Source of the DNA: Alphaproteobacteria bacterium
GTDB lineage: Bacteria > Pseudomonadota > Alphaproteobacteria > Micropepsales > Micropepsaceae
Assembly (NCBI GenBank): GCA_019242395.1
Contig: JAFAVP010000150.1
Coordinates: 1 to 41,476 of the forward strand
DNA length: 41,476 bases
Direction: 5' to 3'
Part shown: piece after piece, positions 26,999-38,087 of the stretch
Position numbering within the stretch: position 1 is the stretch's first letter
Layout of the letters: each line of letters opens with the position of its first letter
Made by a program: the position numbers and the translations under genes
The notes under the pieces: model-generated
What the model saw: the letters and a program-made list of their open reading frames with translations, nothing else
The model's database searches: none
Told to the model about the DNA's origin: nothing

Positions 26999-29900
26999 TC
27001 AAGCAGAACGGAGGCGGGCCGCTTCCTTGTCCAGAATTTCGGCCGGAAGTGGCATCAAGCACGGACCTTCCGTCCACACCAGCGCGCACGCGATCCGCTT
27101 TTGCGGGAACAATTTGGCCAAAGCGAGCCAGTAGAGCGCCATCTGGCGAATATAGATTGGCGGCACGTCTTCGACCCGCGTGGCCGGCGGCCGATTGGTC
27201 TTGAAATCGATGGCGAGGACTTCCTCGTGTGTGACGGCGAGCCGGTCCATGCGGCCGCTGACGCGGGCGCCCTCGCCAAGCTCTGGTAGGTCCGCAACGA
27301 TGGCAACCTCGGCTTTCGAGCCGGGTGCAAAAGCGGCGGCGAATTGGACATCGTTCAACACGCGCAGTGTGGCATCCACATGCGCCGCCGCATCTTCCGG
27401 TAACTCACCTTGCCCGGCGAGAAAGGCGAGGGCGATGGTACGACGTTCGTCCGATGCGATCTCAGGCAATCGCGCCAGCAAGGTGTGGATCAGCAAGCCG
27501 CGCCGGAAGCGCTTCGCCTGCTTCGGACCAGCGGGTGACAGCGTGGCCGGCTCGCCGCCTTCAGCTTCGTCGGACGGACGAATAAGCCGCGGCCGCGCGC
27601 GTTCGGGTTGCGGCATGGTTCGTACCCACTCCGGCAGTTCCATCTTCACAATTTTAGCGACGGCGGCGCCCGCTCGGTCTGCGGCGTCATCTCCGAGCGA
27701 ATAAACTGCGGCGTCGCCGCGTTCCACTGTATTACCAATCTTGGAGATGGCCGCTTCGGCAAGCCGGTACCAGGAACCATCGCGAATACCATTCTTGTTC
27801 TCGAAACCACAGACGTAGAGCCGCTCCTTGGCGCGCGTCAGCGCCACGTAGAGCAGGCGCCGATGCTCCTTAAGCGCCTCCTGTTTGGCGATCTCCTTCG
27901 CAGCGCTCACGGCTTCGCAGGCATCCACCTTGCGGATTGGGAAGATCACGTGATCGTCCTGGTACAGCAATTCGCCGCGGCGGCCGGGCGCATCAGGCAG
28001 CGTCGTGGTGTCCGGCAGGAACACGATGTCTGCTTCCAGCCCCTTGGCGCCATGCACCGTCATTACCCGGACCTGATCACGCCCGCGCTCCATGTCGCGC
28101 TTCACTTCCGCGTCGCCCCGCTCGACCCAATGTAAAAAGCCTTCCAGCGAGGGCGTGGCGAGCGCTTCGTATTCCAGCGCAAGCGAGAGAAACTCATCTA
28201 CGGCATCGTTTGCTTCCGGCCCGAGCCGCGCCAGCAGCCGCGCGCGCATGTTATCGGCGGACAGCGCGCGCGCGAAGAACTCGTAAGGCGGAGCGTAGTC
28301 GGCGCGGTGCAGCATCTCGGAGAGGAACGCGTGCGCGGAGGCGAATGACGGCAGCTCCTCGCGGCGCGTGACAAGCGCACTCCACAGCCGTCCTTGGCGT
28401 CCATTGGCGACCGCAAACAACTCCTCTTCGCTCAACGCCACCAGCGGCGATCGCAGCAGCGCAGCGAGATTGAGATCGTCTTCCGGCAGCAGCGCGAAAC
28501 GGCCGAGCGCCATCAGGTCCATCACGGCGATTTCATTCTTGAGGCGAATGCGGTCGGCGCCGGCTACCGGCACCCGCATCTGCGTCAGCTTGCGGATGAT
28601 TTCGGTAGCAAACGGTTCGCGCCGCGGCATCAGGATCATGATGTCGCCGGCGCGGATGGGCTGCTCGTGGCCCGGCAGCCTCACCTTGTCGTCCAGCCAT
28701 TTGCGAATTCTTGCGGCGATCTTCTCCGCCAGCTGCACCACGGGGCTGGTTTCAGATTCCACATCCACCGGCCGCCAATAATCCGGCTCCGGCGTTTTAA
28801 CCGGCTTGATGGCCGGCCAGAACTCCACCAGGCCCTTCGCATCCTTGCGAAAGGCCTCATGCTTGACCGGCTCACCCGACGAGGTGAGCCCCTCGCGCGC
28901 GGCGGGATCGGAGAAGACTGCATCCACGAATTGCAGAATCTCCGGCGCGGAGCGGCGGGATGTCTGCAACCGCACGTCGGCGAAGTCGTCTTCCGCGTGT
29001 GCAGCGAAATGCTGCCGGTTAACCTCGAACTCGTCCGGATCGGCACCCTGAAAACTGAAGATGGATTGCTTCTGGTCACCAACCGCAAAGACCGTGCGCG
29101 GCGCGGCGAAGAGGTCGCGCTTTCCAACGCCAGCGAAGAACTCCTCCGTCAGCTTGCGCACGATCTGCCATTGCTCGGGGCTGGTATCCTGCGCCTCGTC
29201 GATCAGCACGTGATCGAGTCCGCCGTCGAGTTTGTAAAGCACCCAGGCCGCGGCATCGTTCCTGTTAAGCAGCGAAAGTGTGTCCGAAATCAAATCGTTG
29301 TAATCGAGCACGCCACGCGCGCGTTTTGCTGCCGTGTAGACCTCGCGCACGGCATCCGCCAAAGTGAGAGCGGCATGCGCCAGCAGGGCGGCGCGCGCTG
29401 CCCGGCAGCGCTGCTCGGCGGCAATGAAGCGTTCCGCCAGCCGCGTGACATAGGCCGCAAGCTCCGGCCGCGCTTCCGCAAGCGCTTTGGTGACGAGCTT
29501 CTCCTTCGCCTCCCCATCCGTTTTGCAGAAGGCACCGCGCAACGCACGGAACGAATCGGTGCTGAAGCCGCGGGTAACAAAGGCTTGCAACTCGTACGCG
29601 AAGCCCTTGTCCGTCTTGCCGCCATCGGAAAGCCACGCGACGACGGAGGCAAGCTGCTCGGCTTCGGCTTTTGCTTCGGCACAGAAAGTCTCCGCGATAT
29701 TCTCCACCGTGTCGCACTGATTGACGCCGTGCGCGCGCTCAGCCAATCGGCGCAGCGCGTCTTCGCCCTCCGGCAGTATGGAAAAGAAGCGCTCCAGCTT
29801 GCGGCGGTCGTTCCCCAACGCCGCGTCCAGAATCTGATGCAGCCGATTCTCGCTGGTTTCGGTGACGATGTGCGCAACTGCTGCGGAAAGTTGGCTGTCA

Positions 29901-30400
29901 CCGGAACCGGCGCGCCCCAGCACCTGCGCGCGCGCTTCCGCGATCAGGTCGCGCGCGCTCTGCTCATCGAGCACCCGGAAGGCCGGCGGAACGCTGGCTT
30001 CGATGGGAAACCGCCCGAGCAGCCGCTCACAGAAGGAATGGATGGTCTGGATCTTCAGACCACCCGGCGTTTCCAGCGCCAGCGCAAACAAGCGGCGCGC
30101 GTGCTTCAGGCCTTGCGCGTCGGGAACAGGCGCACCGATTTCGGCAATCGCCTCGCCGAGCTTCACATCGTCGAACATGGCCCAGGCGCCGAGTTGCGTG
30201 AAAAGCCGCGCCTGCATCTCGGCGGCCGCCGATCTGGTATAAGTGAGACAGAGGATTCGCTCCGGCTTGGCGCCGTCCAGCAGCAGCCGCGTCACGCGAT
30301 TGGCCAAGGTGTGCGTCTTGCCGGCGCCCGCATTGGCGGAAACCCAGGCGGAACGGCGTGGGTCGGCGGCCGCGAGCGCCGCGTTCAGCACGGTGCTCAT
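26999..30400 (-). CDS. addA: Double-strand break repair helicase-nuclease AddA
   Basis: UvrD-family 3'-5' helicase with C-terminal RecB-type nuclease, 1133 residues; with AddB it resects double-strand ends to load RecA. Walker A 'ANAGAGKT' is at 22-29. Walker B 'LIDEAQDTSP' is near 400. 'VGDQKQSIFSFQGAD', 'VHGAKGLEADIVFLPD' and 'LYVALTRAKERL' are helicase motifs III, V and VI. The nuclease core 'GRMDRLAV...AIDFKTNRPP' is near 1060 with the Asp and Lys intact. The ATG at 30400 overlaps the addB stop (ATGA) with GGAGG upstream. The longer start at 30433 was rejected. Confidence 0.96.
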   Translation of the reverse strand: MSTVLNAALAAADPRRSAWVSANAGAGKTHTLANRVTRLLLDGAKPERILCLTYTRSAAAEMQARLFTQLGAWAMFDDVKLGEAIAEIGAPVPDAQGLKHARRLFALALETPGGLKIQTIHSFCERLLGRFPIEASVPPAFRVLDEQSARDLIAEARAQVLGRAGSGDSQLSAAVAHIVTETSENRLHQILDAALGNDRRKLERFFSILPEGEDALRRLAERAHGVNQCDTVENIAETFCAEAKAEAEQLASVVAWLSDGGKTDKGFAYELQAFVTRGFSTDSFRALRGAFCKTDGEAKEKLVTKALAEARPELAAYVTRLAERFIAAEQRCRAARAALLAHAALTLADAVREVYTAAKRARGVLDYNDLISDTLSLLNRNDAAAWVLYKLDGGLDHVLIDEAQDTSPEQWQIVRKLTEEFFAGVGKRDLFAAPRTVFAVGDQKQSIFSFQGADPDEFEVNRQHFAAHAEDDFADVRLQTSRRSAPEILQFVDAVFSDPAAREGLTSSGEPVKHEAFRKDAKGLVEFWPAIKPVKTPEPDYWRPVDVESETSPVVQLAEKIAARIRKWLDDKVRLPGHEQPIRAGDIMILMPRREPFATEIIRKLTQMRVPVAGADRIRLKNEIAVMDLMALGRFALLPEDDLNLAALLRSPLVALSEEELFAVANGRQGRLWSALVTRREELPSFASAHAFLSEMLHRADYAPPYEFFARALSADNMRARLLARLGPEANDAVDEFLSLALEYEALATPSLEGFLHWVERGDAEVKRDMERGRDQVRVMTVHGAKGLEADIVFLPDTTTLPDAPGRRGELLYQDDHVIFPIRKVDACEAVSAAKEIAKQEALKEHRRLLYVALTRAKERLYVCGFENKNGIRDGSWYRLAEAAISKIGNTVERGDAAVYSLGDDAADRAGAAVAKIVKMELPEWVRTMPQPERARPRLIRPSDEAEGGEPATLSPAGPKQAKRFRRGLLIHTLLARLPEIASDERRTIALAFLAGQGELPEDAAAHVDATLRVLNDVQFAAAFAPGSKAEVAIVADLPELGEGARVSGRMDRLAVTHEEVLAIDFKTNRPPATRVEDVPPIYIRQMALYWLALAKLFPQKRIACALVWTEGPCLMPLPAEILDKEAARLRSA

Positions 30401-33387
30401 TCCTCCGCCTCCTCCCATCCGGCCAGCGCCCATTCGCCCACGCGCGACAGGTGGTCGTAATCGCCAGGCTGATCGGCGCGGAACGGCATCACGCGCGGCA
30501 GATACGGCATGTCCTGGTTGCAGTAGTCGGCGAGGCGCATACGCAAATTGACCTCGGCCTTGATAATGAGATTGGAGACATCCGGCGTGGGACGAATTTC
30601 CCCCGGCTCTACGCCCCCGCCGAAACGGATGTAGATGAGTTGGGATGTTGTAAGCTTGCCGGCATCGGCGAAACCACCTTCTGCGAGAATGAGGGCTTCC
30701 AGCGGCAGTTGCGGCGAGAGCAGCAGCTTCACCTGCTTGGGCGAAGGCAGCGCACCCGTCTTGTAATCGATGATCGCGGCGGTGCCGTCCGTCAGCACAT
30801 CGATGCGGTCAGCGCGGCCGCGCAGCACGAATTCGCCCGCCGGTGTTTCGAACGTGCGCGTACCAGCGATCTCCAGATGCGAGCGCGCGATGCTGTCGCG
30901 CCGCAGCTTTTCTTCCGCCACGAACCAGCGCGCCGCATTGATGAAGCGCGGCCGCCAGAGCGCAATGGCGACATTCGGCAGATTCGCTTTACGGAACACA
31001 TCGTCCGCGATGTGGATCAGTTCGGCATAATTCTCCGGCAATTCGCGCGGAAACTTCCTGATGAATTGCTCAAGCGCGGAGTGCACCACGCTGCCACGCT
31101 CCAGCGGCCCGATTTGCGCGTCGAGCGGATCGAGCGGCTTCAGGCCGAGCACATACTTCGCGTAGACCGCATAAGGGTCGCGCAGCCAGGTCTCGATATC
31201 GGTGACGGAGAGACCTTTGGGCCGCTTGTCCACCGGCGGACAAGGACGCGGACGTTTCATACGCTGCGGGCGGCCACCCGGCTGGTCGCGCAGCGCAGCG
31301 AGGCTCGCGTAAGGCGTTTCTGCTTTCAGCTTATCACTGAGCCCTAGACCGCCGGTCAACTGCTGCAGGCGCTGCAGCCAGCGCGAGGCAACCGTGGGCG
31401 CGCCCTCCGCTTTCAGGGCGCGCGTTAGCACCACCTTGGGCGAGGAAGCGAGCGTGGCGAAGTCATGCGCCGCCAGGCCGATGCGGCGTTCCGGCGATTC
31501 CAAACCGAGCTGCGTGCGCATGGGGCGCGACAACCAGGGATCGGTGCTGGCACCGGAAGGCCAGGTGCCTTCGTTCAAGCCCCCAAGAATGATAAGATCG
31601 AAACTTTGCAGCCGCGCTTCCAACGGTCCCAGAATCGCGAGCCGCGCGTGCTTGCCGAATGGCGGCCGCACGGCGCGCTCTTCCGCGAGAGCGCGAAACA
31701 GCACGGGGTAGGAACTGGTTTCGATCTCCGGCAGGTCGCCGCAGGCTTCTTCCAATTCTGTGACAAGGCGAGCCGCCGCTTCGCCGGCCGGCTCCCGCCA
31801 CAACCGCGCGTCGCCACATTCTACGTCCGTTGTGGCGAGCGCTTCCGCACCAGCGACGTGCGCATTCAACATTTGGGATAGTGAGGCCGTGGCGTTTGCG
31901 AACGCGTGTTCCAGCGGGTCCAGAATTTCGCGCAGGGCTTTCAACCAGTAGGCGAGTTCAGCCATCCGCTTCAGCGCAAATTCGCTGTTGCGCCTGCGCG
32001 CGTCCTGCAAGGCTGCCGAAGTGGCGCGTTCGATGCCAACGATGCCGGGATCGGGCCGCGGCCCGCGCAATACAAGGCGATCCAATTGGCGCACGCGGCG
32101 GCGAAAATCCGCTGGCGCCTGATTGCCTGCTGCCAGCGGGTGCTTCAGCAGCGCCAGCAACGGCACCGGTGCGAAGTTTTCCGCCGCCGCTTCGGCGAGC
32201 AGGCAGAGGAAGGTGCCCGGCGGCGTGTTGGCGAGCGGCCGGCCCGCGGAATCGTCGATCTCGATGTCCCAGCGGGCCATCTCCGCCGCGACGCGCCGCG
32301 CCAGCTTGCGGTCGGACGTGACCAGAGCCGCCGTGCGGCCGGGTGTCTCAAGTGCGTGCCGGAGCATCAGGGCGATGGCGGCGGCTTCTTCGTTCGGCTG
32401 CGCTGCTTCCACCAGCGACAAACCATCGAGCCCTTGCGCGATCTCTCCGCTGCCGTGCTCGGCGATGGCGCGCCAAGCATCGGTGGTGGGCGCCGGCCGC
32501 AAGGTCTCGCGGATCAAGGTTTCGCGCGCAGCGAACGAAGGCGCAGCATTGAACGCCTTCACCTCGGCGCGCTGGACACCGATGCGCTCTAGCAGCTGCT
32601 TCAGCCCGTATTGCGGATGGCCGGGATCGAGATTGTTCCAGCTCGTGTCATCCAGTCCTTTGTCGAGGCCGGGCAGCACGACAAAGCCGTTCGGAAGATC
32701 GGCGATCGCTTTCAGCAAGTCCGCGGTGGCCGGAATGCTGCCGGTTGAACCGGCGGCGACGACCAAACCTTCCGGCGGGTTCTGCTCAAGCCGCCTCGCC
32801 AGCGCGCGCAACGCCAGATTGCGCCGCGCCGCGGGATTCATCTTGCCTTCCTCCGCCAGCACGTCGGGCCAATGGTTGCGCACGATCTGCAGGAAGGTTC
32901 TCACCTCTGCCCAGTGTTGCGCGAAGGCCTCCGGCGCCAGCTTGTCCAGATTGGCCAGGTCGCAGCCTTGGGTCTCAGCCTCGTCGAGGAAATTTGCAAG
33001 GGCGCGCGAAAGCGCCACCGCTTGCGCGAAGGAAATGTGTTCGCGGCGGCGTTTGCGATCCCACTTTTGCACCAGAGTTGACAGCAGCAAGGCGCGCCGC
33101 AGTGGCGAAATCGCGGGCGGCAGGGTCAGCGCGTCGGCGCCGACGTCGAACAGGAAGTCCTCTTCCTGGACATCGCCGAGCGGCCGCATGTTCGGCAGCA
33201 GCGCGGCGCCGCCAAGAATTCGCGCGAAGGCTTCGTTCAACGTCCGCGCCGCGCGCCGCGTCGGTAGGTAAAGCGTGACGTCAGAGAGCGCCAACGGATC
33301 GCGCTCGGCCCCGACTCGCGCAATCAGATCGCGCGCCAAGGTTTCGGCGAAGGGGGCGCTCGCCGGAATGGTGTAGACATTGGCCAT
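30397..33387 (-). CDS. addB: Double-strand break repair protein AddB
   Basis: Partner of AddA, 996 residues. Alphaproteobacterial AddB has an inactivated helicase-like body: at the N-terminus, where Walker A would be, the sequence reads 'VYTIPASAPFAETLAR' with no GKT. The C-terminal RecB-like nuclease is intact ('RGRADRIDV' ... 'AIIDYKTG', about 855-880). It is predicted to recognise Chi-like sites and cut the 5' strand. It starts 6 bases after the murU-like gene and overlaps addA by ATGA, so AddA and AddB should be made in equal amounts. Confidence 0.95.
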   Translation of the reverse strand: MANVYTIPASAPFAETLARDLIARVGAERDPLALSDVTLYLPTRRAARTLNEAFARILGGAALLPNMRPLGDVQEEDFLFDVGADALTLPPAISPLRRALLLSTLVQKWDRKRRREHISFAQAVALSRALANFLDEAETQGCDLANLDKLAPEAFAQHWAEVRTFLQIVRNHWPDVLAEEGKMNPAARRNLALRALARRLEQNPPEGLVVAAGSTGSIPATADLLKAIADLPNGFVVLPGLDKGLDDTSWNNLDPGHPQYGLKQLLERIGVQRAEVKAFNAAPSFAARETLIRETLRPAPTTDAWRAIAEHGSGEIAQGLDGLSLVEAAQPNEEAAAIALMLRHALETPGRTAALVTSDRKLARRVAAEMARWDIEIDDSAGRPLANTPPGTFLCLLAEAAAENFAPVPLLALLKHPLAAGNQAPADFRRRVRQLDRLVLRGPRPDPGIVGIERATSAALQDARRRNSEFALKRMAELAYWLKALREILDPLEHAFANATASLSQMLNAHVAGAEALATTDVECGDARLWREPAGEAAARLVTELEEACGDLPEIETSSYPVLFRALAEERAVRPPFGKHARLAILGPLEARLQSFDLIILGGLNEGTWPSGASTDPWLSRPMRTQLGLESPERRIGLAAHDFATLASSPKVVLTRALKAEGAPTVASRWLQRLQQLTGGLGLSDKLKAETPYASLAALRDQPGGRPQRMKRPRPCPPVDKRPKGLSVTDIETWLRDPYAVYAKYVLGLKPLDPLDAQIGPLERGSVVHSALEQFIRKFPRELPENYAELIHIADDVFRKANLPNVAIALWRPRFINAARWFVAEEKLRRDSIARSHLEIAGTRTFETPAGEFVLRGRADRIDVLTDGTAAIIDYKTGALPSPKQVKLLLSPQLPLEALILAEGGFADAGKLTTSQLIYIRFGGGVEPGEIRPTPDVSNLIIKAEVNLRMRLADYCNQDMPYLPRVMPFRADQPGDYDHLSRVGEWALAGWEEAEE

Positions 33388-33393
33388 TCCGGT

Positions 33394-34116
33394 TCAGGCC
33401 GGCGCGAGATCGGCGAGAAAGGCTTCCGCCTCCTTTAGCGCCTCCGGCGTGCCAACATGCATCCACACGCCGTCCAGCCGCACGCCGAACAAACGCCCCT
33501 GTTCCATCGCGCGCTCCCACAATTGCAGCAGATGAAAGGCGCCGCGCGGCGCACCTTCGAACAGGCGCGGATGCAGGATGGACGCGCCGACATATGCAAA
33601 CGGCGACAGGCGCCCTTCAGGCACCGAGGTGAGGCGGCCTTCCGAATCCATGAGGAAATCGCCGCGGCCCTCATAGCCCATGGACGTAACCAGCGAAGCC
33701 ATCAGCAGCAGCGAATCCATTTCATCCGCATTCCAGCGCGTCTTTAGGCGCTCCAGCGCGCGGCCATACCCTTCCGCCCAGATGGAATCCGAATTGTGCA
33801 GGAAGAACGGCTCGCCTTCGAAATGCGGCAGGGCCCGCACGATGCCGCCGCCCGTGCCGAGAATGGTGTCGGTCTCGTCTGATATGCGGATTTCCACATC
33901 GTCGCGCTTGGCCAGGTGATTGCGCAACTGTTCGGCGTGATAGTGCACGTTCACGATGATCGTGGTCACGCCCGCATCCTTCAGCCGGTCGATGGCGTGG
34001 TCGATGAGCGCGCGGCCAGCCACCTTCACCAGCGGCTTGGGCGTGGTGTTGGTGAGCGGTCGCATGCGGGTGCCAAGCCCCGCGGCCAGAATCATCGCGC
34101 GGGTGATGTTGCTCAC
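33394..34116 (-). CDS. murU: Nucleotidyltransferase, N-acetylmuramate-1-phosphate uridylyltransferase-like
   Basis: NTP-transferase of 240 residues with the sugar-nucleotide signature 'LAAGLGTRMRPLTNTTPKPL' at 10-29 and the metal-binding 'HNSDSIW' (about 108). Next to an AmgK-like kinase it is most likely MurU, which makes UDP-MurNAc from MurNAc-1-phosphate and so recycles cell-wall sugar past the fosfomycin-sensitive steps. A GDP-mannose-type activity is possible by sequence. The GTG at 34116 overlaps the kinase stop (GTGA); the longer frame to 34230 is within the kinase gene. Confidence 0.85.
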   Translation of the reverse strand: MSNITRAMILAAGLGTRMRPLTNTTPKPLVKVAGRALIDHAIDRLKDAGVTTIIVNVHYHAEQLRNHLAKRDDVEIRISDETDTILGTGGGIVRALPHFEGEPFFLHNSDSIWAEGYGRALERLKTRWNADEMDSLLLMASLVTSMGYEGRGDFLMDSEGRLTSVPEGRLSPFAYVGASILHPRLFEGAPRGAFHLLQLWERAMEQGRLFGVRLDGVWMHVGTPEALKEAEAFLADLAPA

Positions 34117-35234
34117 GCGGCCGCTCCGGTGATCGTCTGGTGGCGCGCGGCGGCGGGAATCTTGCGGTCGTACCAGCGCTTCAGATTGGCAAGCGCCGGA
34201 TGCTGCAGATCGCGCTCCAGATACCCCCACACCCGCGGCAGGTAGGAAAGATAGCGCGGCTTGTCGTCGCGCTTGTAAAGGCGGGCGAAGATGCCCGCGA
34301 TCTTGGCGTTGCGCTGCGCCGCGATCACCGCGGCTTGCGTGCGATAAGCATCCCCATCGAAGGCGCCGTCGGTTTTCTGCCGCGCCTCGATGTAGCGCTG
34401 CATCATGGCGTCCGCGAGTTCCGTTGCCACATCGCGGCGGGCATCTTCCAAGAGCGAAATCAGATCGTAGCTGGTGGTGCCGGCCACGGCATCCTGGAAA
34501 TCGATCATGCCGACACGCGCCGCACCTTCGCGCTCAGGCAGCCAAAACAAATTCTGGGCATGATAGTCGCGATGCACGAACACCGGCGGGGCGCTGAGCA
34601 CGGGCTGGAGTGCCTCGCACCACAACATGCGATGTTCCTCCCGCTCGTCTTCGTTCGCAGCACGGCCGAGCGCGAGCGGCACGAACCATTCCGTCAGCAA
34701 ATCTGTTTCGGCGATGAGCGCAGTTTCGTCATAAGCGTGCAGCGGCTTTCCGTTGCCGAGTTCTGCGGGTGCGGCTTCGCCGTGCAATTTCGCCAGCGCA
34801 TCGATGGCCGCGCCGTAAAGCGCGGGCTCCTCGCCCGCGTGGCCATTCGCCAGCACAACGGTGTAGAGATCGTCGCCCAGATCTTCGATCAGAACGAAGC
34901 CCTGCTTCACATCTGCAGCAAAAACATGCGGCGCGCTCAAGCCTCGCGCGCGCAGAAAATCGGCGACGGCGACAAAGCGCCCGCAATCCGCGCCTGCCAG
35001 ACGCGCGACCGCGTTGTAGCCGAGCGTGCGGCGCTGCTCCGGCGTGGCATTCGCCGGCGACTGCGGCGCTTCGGCATTCTGCGGCTGATCCATCAGCATG
35101 GCGCAATTGCCGCCGCGATGAAGGCGAATGTAGCGGCGCGTGGAAGCATCGCCGGGAAGCGGCGACAAGACCGCATCGCCCCAGCCGGCGCCGTGGAGAA
35201 ATTCATTCATCGCTTCCCGACGTTCAGGACTCAT
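34113..35234 (-). CDS. amgK: Anomeric amino-sugar kinase (APH family)
   Basis: Aminoglycoside-phosphotransferase-fold kinase, 373 residues. The catalytic loop is 'VHRDYHAQN' (His221, Asp223, Asn228), and the metal loop is 'MIDFQDA' (Asp245). The N-lobe has 'GDASTRRYIRL' and 'LIEDLGDDL'. In Pseudomonas and Caulobacter, AmgK phosphorylates MurNAc at the anomeric carbon for MurU. The ATG at 35234 has GGAAG seven bases upstream; 35249 is an alternative. It overlaps tsaE by 11 bases upstream and murU by 4 downstream, all consistent with one operon. Confidence 0.87.
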   Translation of the reverse strand: MSPERREAMNEFLHGAGWGDAVLSPLPGDASTRRYIRLHRGGNCAMLMDQPQNAEAPQSPANATPEQRRTLGYNAVARLAGADCGRFVAVADFLRARGLSAPHVFAADVKQGFVLIEDLGDDLYTVVLANGHAGEEPALYGAAIDALAKLHGEAAPAELGNGKPLHAYDETALIAETDLLTEWFVPLALGRAANEDEREEHRMLWCEALQPVLSAPPVFVHRDYHAQNLFWLPEREGAARVGMIDFQDAVAGTTSYDLISLLEDARRDVATELADAMMQRYIEARQKTDGAFDGDAYRTQAAVIAAQRNAKIAGIFARLYKRDDKPRYLSYLPRVWGYLERDLQHPALANLKRWYDRKIPAAARHQTITGAAA

Positions 35235-35709
35235 GCCGTTCACTTCCATGCAGACGCGAAGCCCATTCGGCCGGGCCACTCACGCGCGCGCGGCGGCAAT
35301 GTTCGCCGGCAATTTCCATTTTGATATGCAGCGCGCCAGCCGGCAGCCGCGTGCCCGCGCGCTCCGGCCATTCGATCAGTGCCGCGCCGTTCAGCAGCGA
35401 CTCATCCAGTCCCAATTGCTCGATCTCCGACTCGTCTTCAATTCGGTACAGATCGAAATGATCGATGTTGAGGCGGGGTGGCTCATAGTGCTGCACTAAG
35501 GTGAAGGTGGGGCTGGGTACGTCCTCCGCCACACCCAACGCCCGCAACATGGCGCGCGCCAGAGCCGTTTTTCCGGCGCCGAGATCGCCGGCCAGCGCCA
35601 CCGAATCGCCGGGCTTCAGCGCGGCCGCAATCGTTGCGCCGAAAGCGCAAGTCGCAGCCTCATCGGAAAGCAGGATTTCCCGCACGAACCCCTCGGATTT
35701 GCCCTTCAT
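35224..35709 (-). CDS. tsaE: tRNA threonylcarbamoyladenosine biosynthesis ATPase TsaE
   Basis: P-loop ATPase needed with TsaB, TsaC and TsaD for the t6A37 modification of ANN-decoding tRNAs; 161 residues. Walker A is 'GDLGAGKT' (41-48), followed by 'SPTFTLVQHYE' and 'HFDLYRIEDESE', the family marks. The ATG at 35707-35709 gives normal length; upstream frame to 35850 lacks homology and would overlap the divergent reductase gene. It is the first gene of the tsaE-amgK-murU-addB-addA-trxA unit. Confidence 0.93.
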   Translation of the reverse strand: MKGKSEGFVREILLSDEAATCAFGATIAAALKPGDSVALAGDLGAGKTALARAMLRALGVAEDVPSPTFTLVQHYEPPRLNIDHFDLYRIEDESEIEQLGLDESLLNGAALIEWPERAGTRLPAGALHIKMEIAGEHCRRARVSGPAEWASRLHGSERHES

Positions 35710-35833
35710 CGACAGGCTCTTAGCGGGCCATATCCCCCGCCGCAACGCAAGCACCTGCGCCGTTGATTCCACATCTTCCTTGCGCCTATCTAGCAGCCCA
35801 TCCGTGACCGCCGCGTAAGGGCCAGCCGCAAAA

Positions 35834-37380
<1,547 letters not shown>

Positions 37381-37384
37381 TCCG

Positions 37385-38029
37385 CTAAGCGGCGGCCTTT
37401 TCCCGCCTGAAAAGCTTCTTGAAAAAGCTGGAACGGTTGTGCCGCTTCGTCTTGCGGTCGATTTCCGCCTGGCTGCGCACCCAGGCGATTTGCACCACGC
37501 GGCGCTCGCCCACGAACGGGGTGTGCCCGTGCCAGGACTGACCGGCGCGGCGGAACGCTACGAACGATCCCATTTCGGGGCTGACTTCCGCTTCGTAGTC
37601 GCTGAAATCCTTCTCGCTGCGCAGGACGCGGAAGCGGCCCTCCGGCGAAAGCCAACCTTCATTCATGTAAATGAGCAAGGTCGCGATCTTGCTTTCGGAA
37701 TCGCAGTGGATGTTGCCTTCATGCGCGGCAGACACTTTGCGGACGGTGATGAGCGTGGGATAGGGCGACAAGTCCACCCCCAAGGCCTGGGAAGCCGCCC
37801 GGGTGAATTCCGGCCCTTCCATCTCTTCGATCAGTTGCGCAAAGGCGCCATCCACCTTCATCTGCGAGAGGGGATGAAACCCGGTCACTTTGATATCCGG
37901 AAAGCTTTCGCGCAGCGCCGGAATCCACTCTGCCCGTAGGGCGCCCTTGCCCGTCATCCAATCGTAAGGAACCCGATGCACCTCCGCGGCGCGAATGGCC
38001 TCGTAGTCGATGATGCTGCCGGCAGGCAT
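37385..38029 (-). CDS. 2-oxoglutarate/Fe(II) oxygenase (prolyl-4-hydroxylase-like)
   Basis: Non-haem iron dioxygenase of 214 residues. The facial triad is predicted as His108 and Asp110 in 'GNIHCDSES' plus His167 or His169 in 'QSWHGHTPF'; Arg176/177 in 'GERRVVQIAW' would bind 2-oxoglutarate. The C-terminus is unusually basic ('KRHNRSSFFKKLFRREK'), which could bind nucleic acid, ribosome or membrane. The substrate is unknown. The ATG at 38029 is the first in frame. It lies 58 bases after divL on the same strand and is convergent with the ferredoxin gene. Confidence 0.8.
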   Translation of the reverse strand: MPAGSIIDYEAIRAAEVHRVPYDWMTGKGALRAEWIPALRESFPDIKVTGFHPLSQMKVDGAFAQLIEEMEGPEFTRAASQALGVDLSPYPTLITVRKVSAAHEGNIHCDSESKIATLLIYMNEGWLSPEGRFRVLRSEKDFSDYEAEVSPEMGSFVAFRRAGQSWHGHTPFVGERRVVQIAWVRSQAEIDRKTKRHNRSSFFKKLFRREKAAA

Positions 38030-38087
38030 GATCGATCCCTGTTGGAGAGCGAAAGCGATTATAGCCTGGGCAGGTCCCCGCTCAAAC

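Noticed and set aside
28394-30460. 688-codon plus-strand frame antisense to addA
   Set aside because: It mirrors the third-position GC of addA, has low-complexity Arg/Gly/Ala/His composition and no domain; addA is certain.
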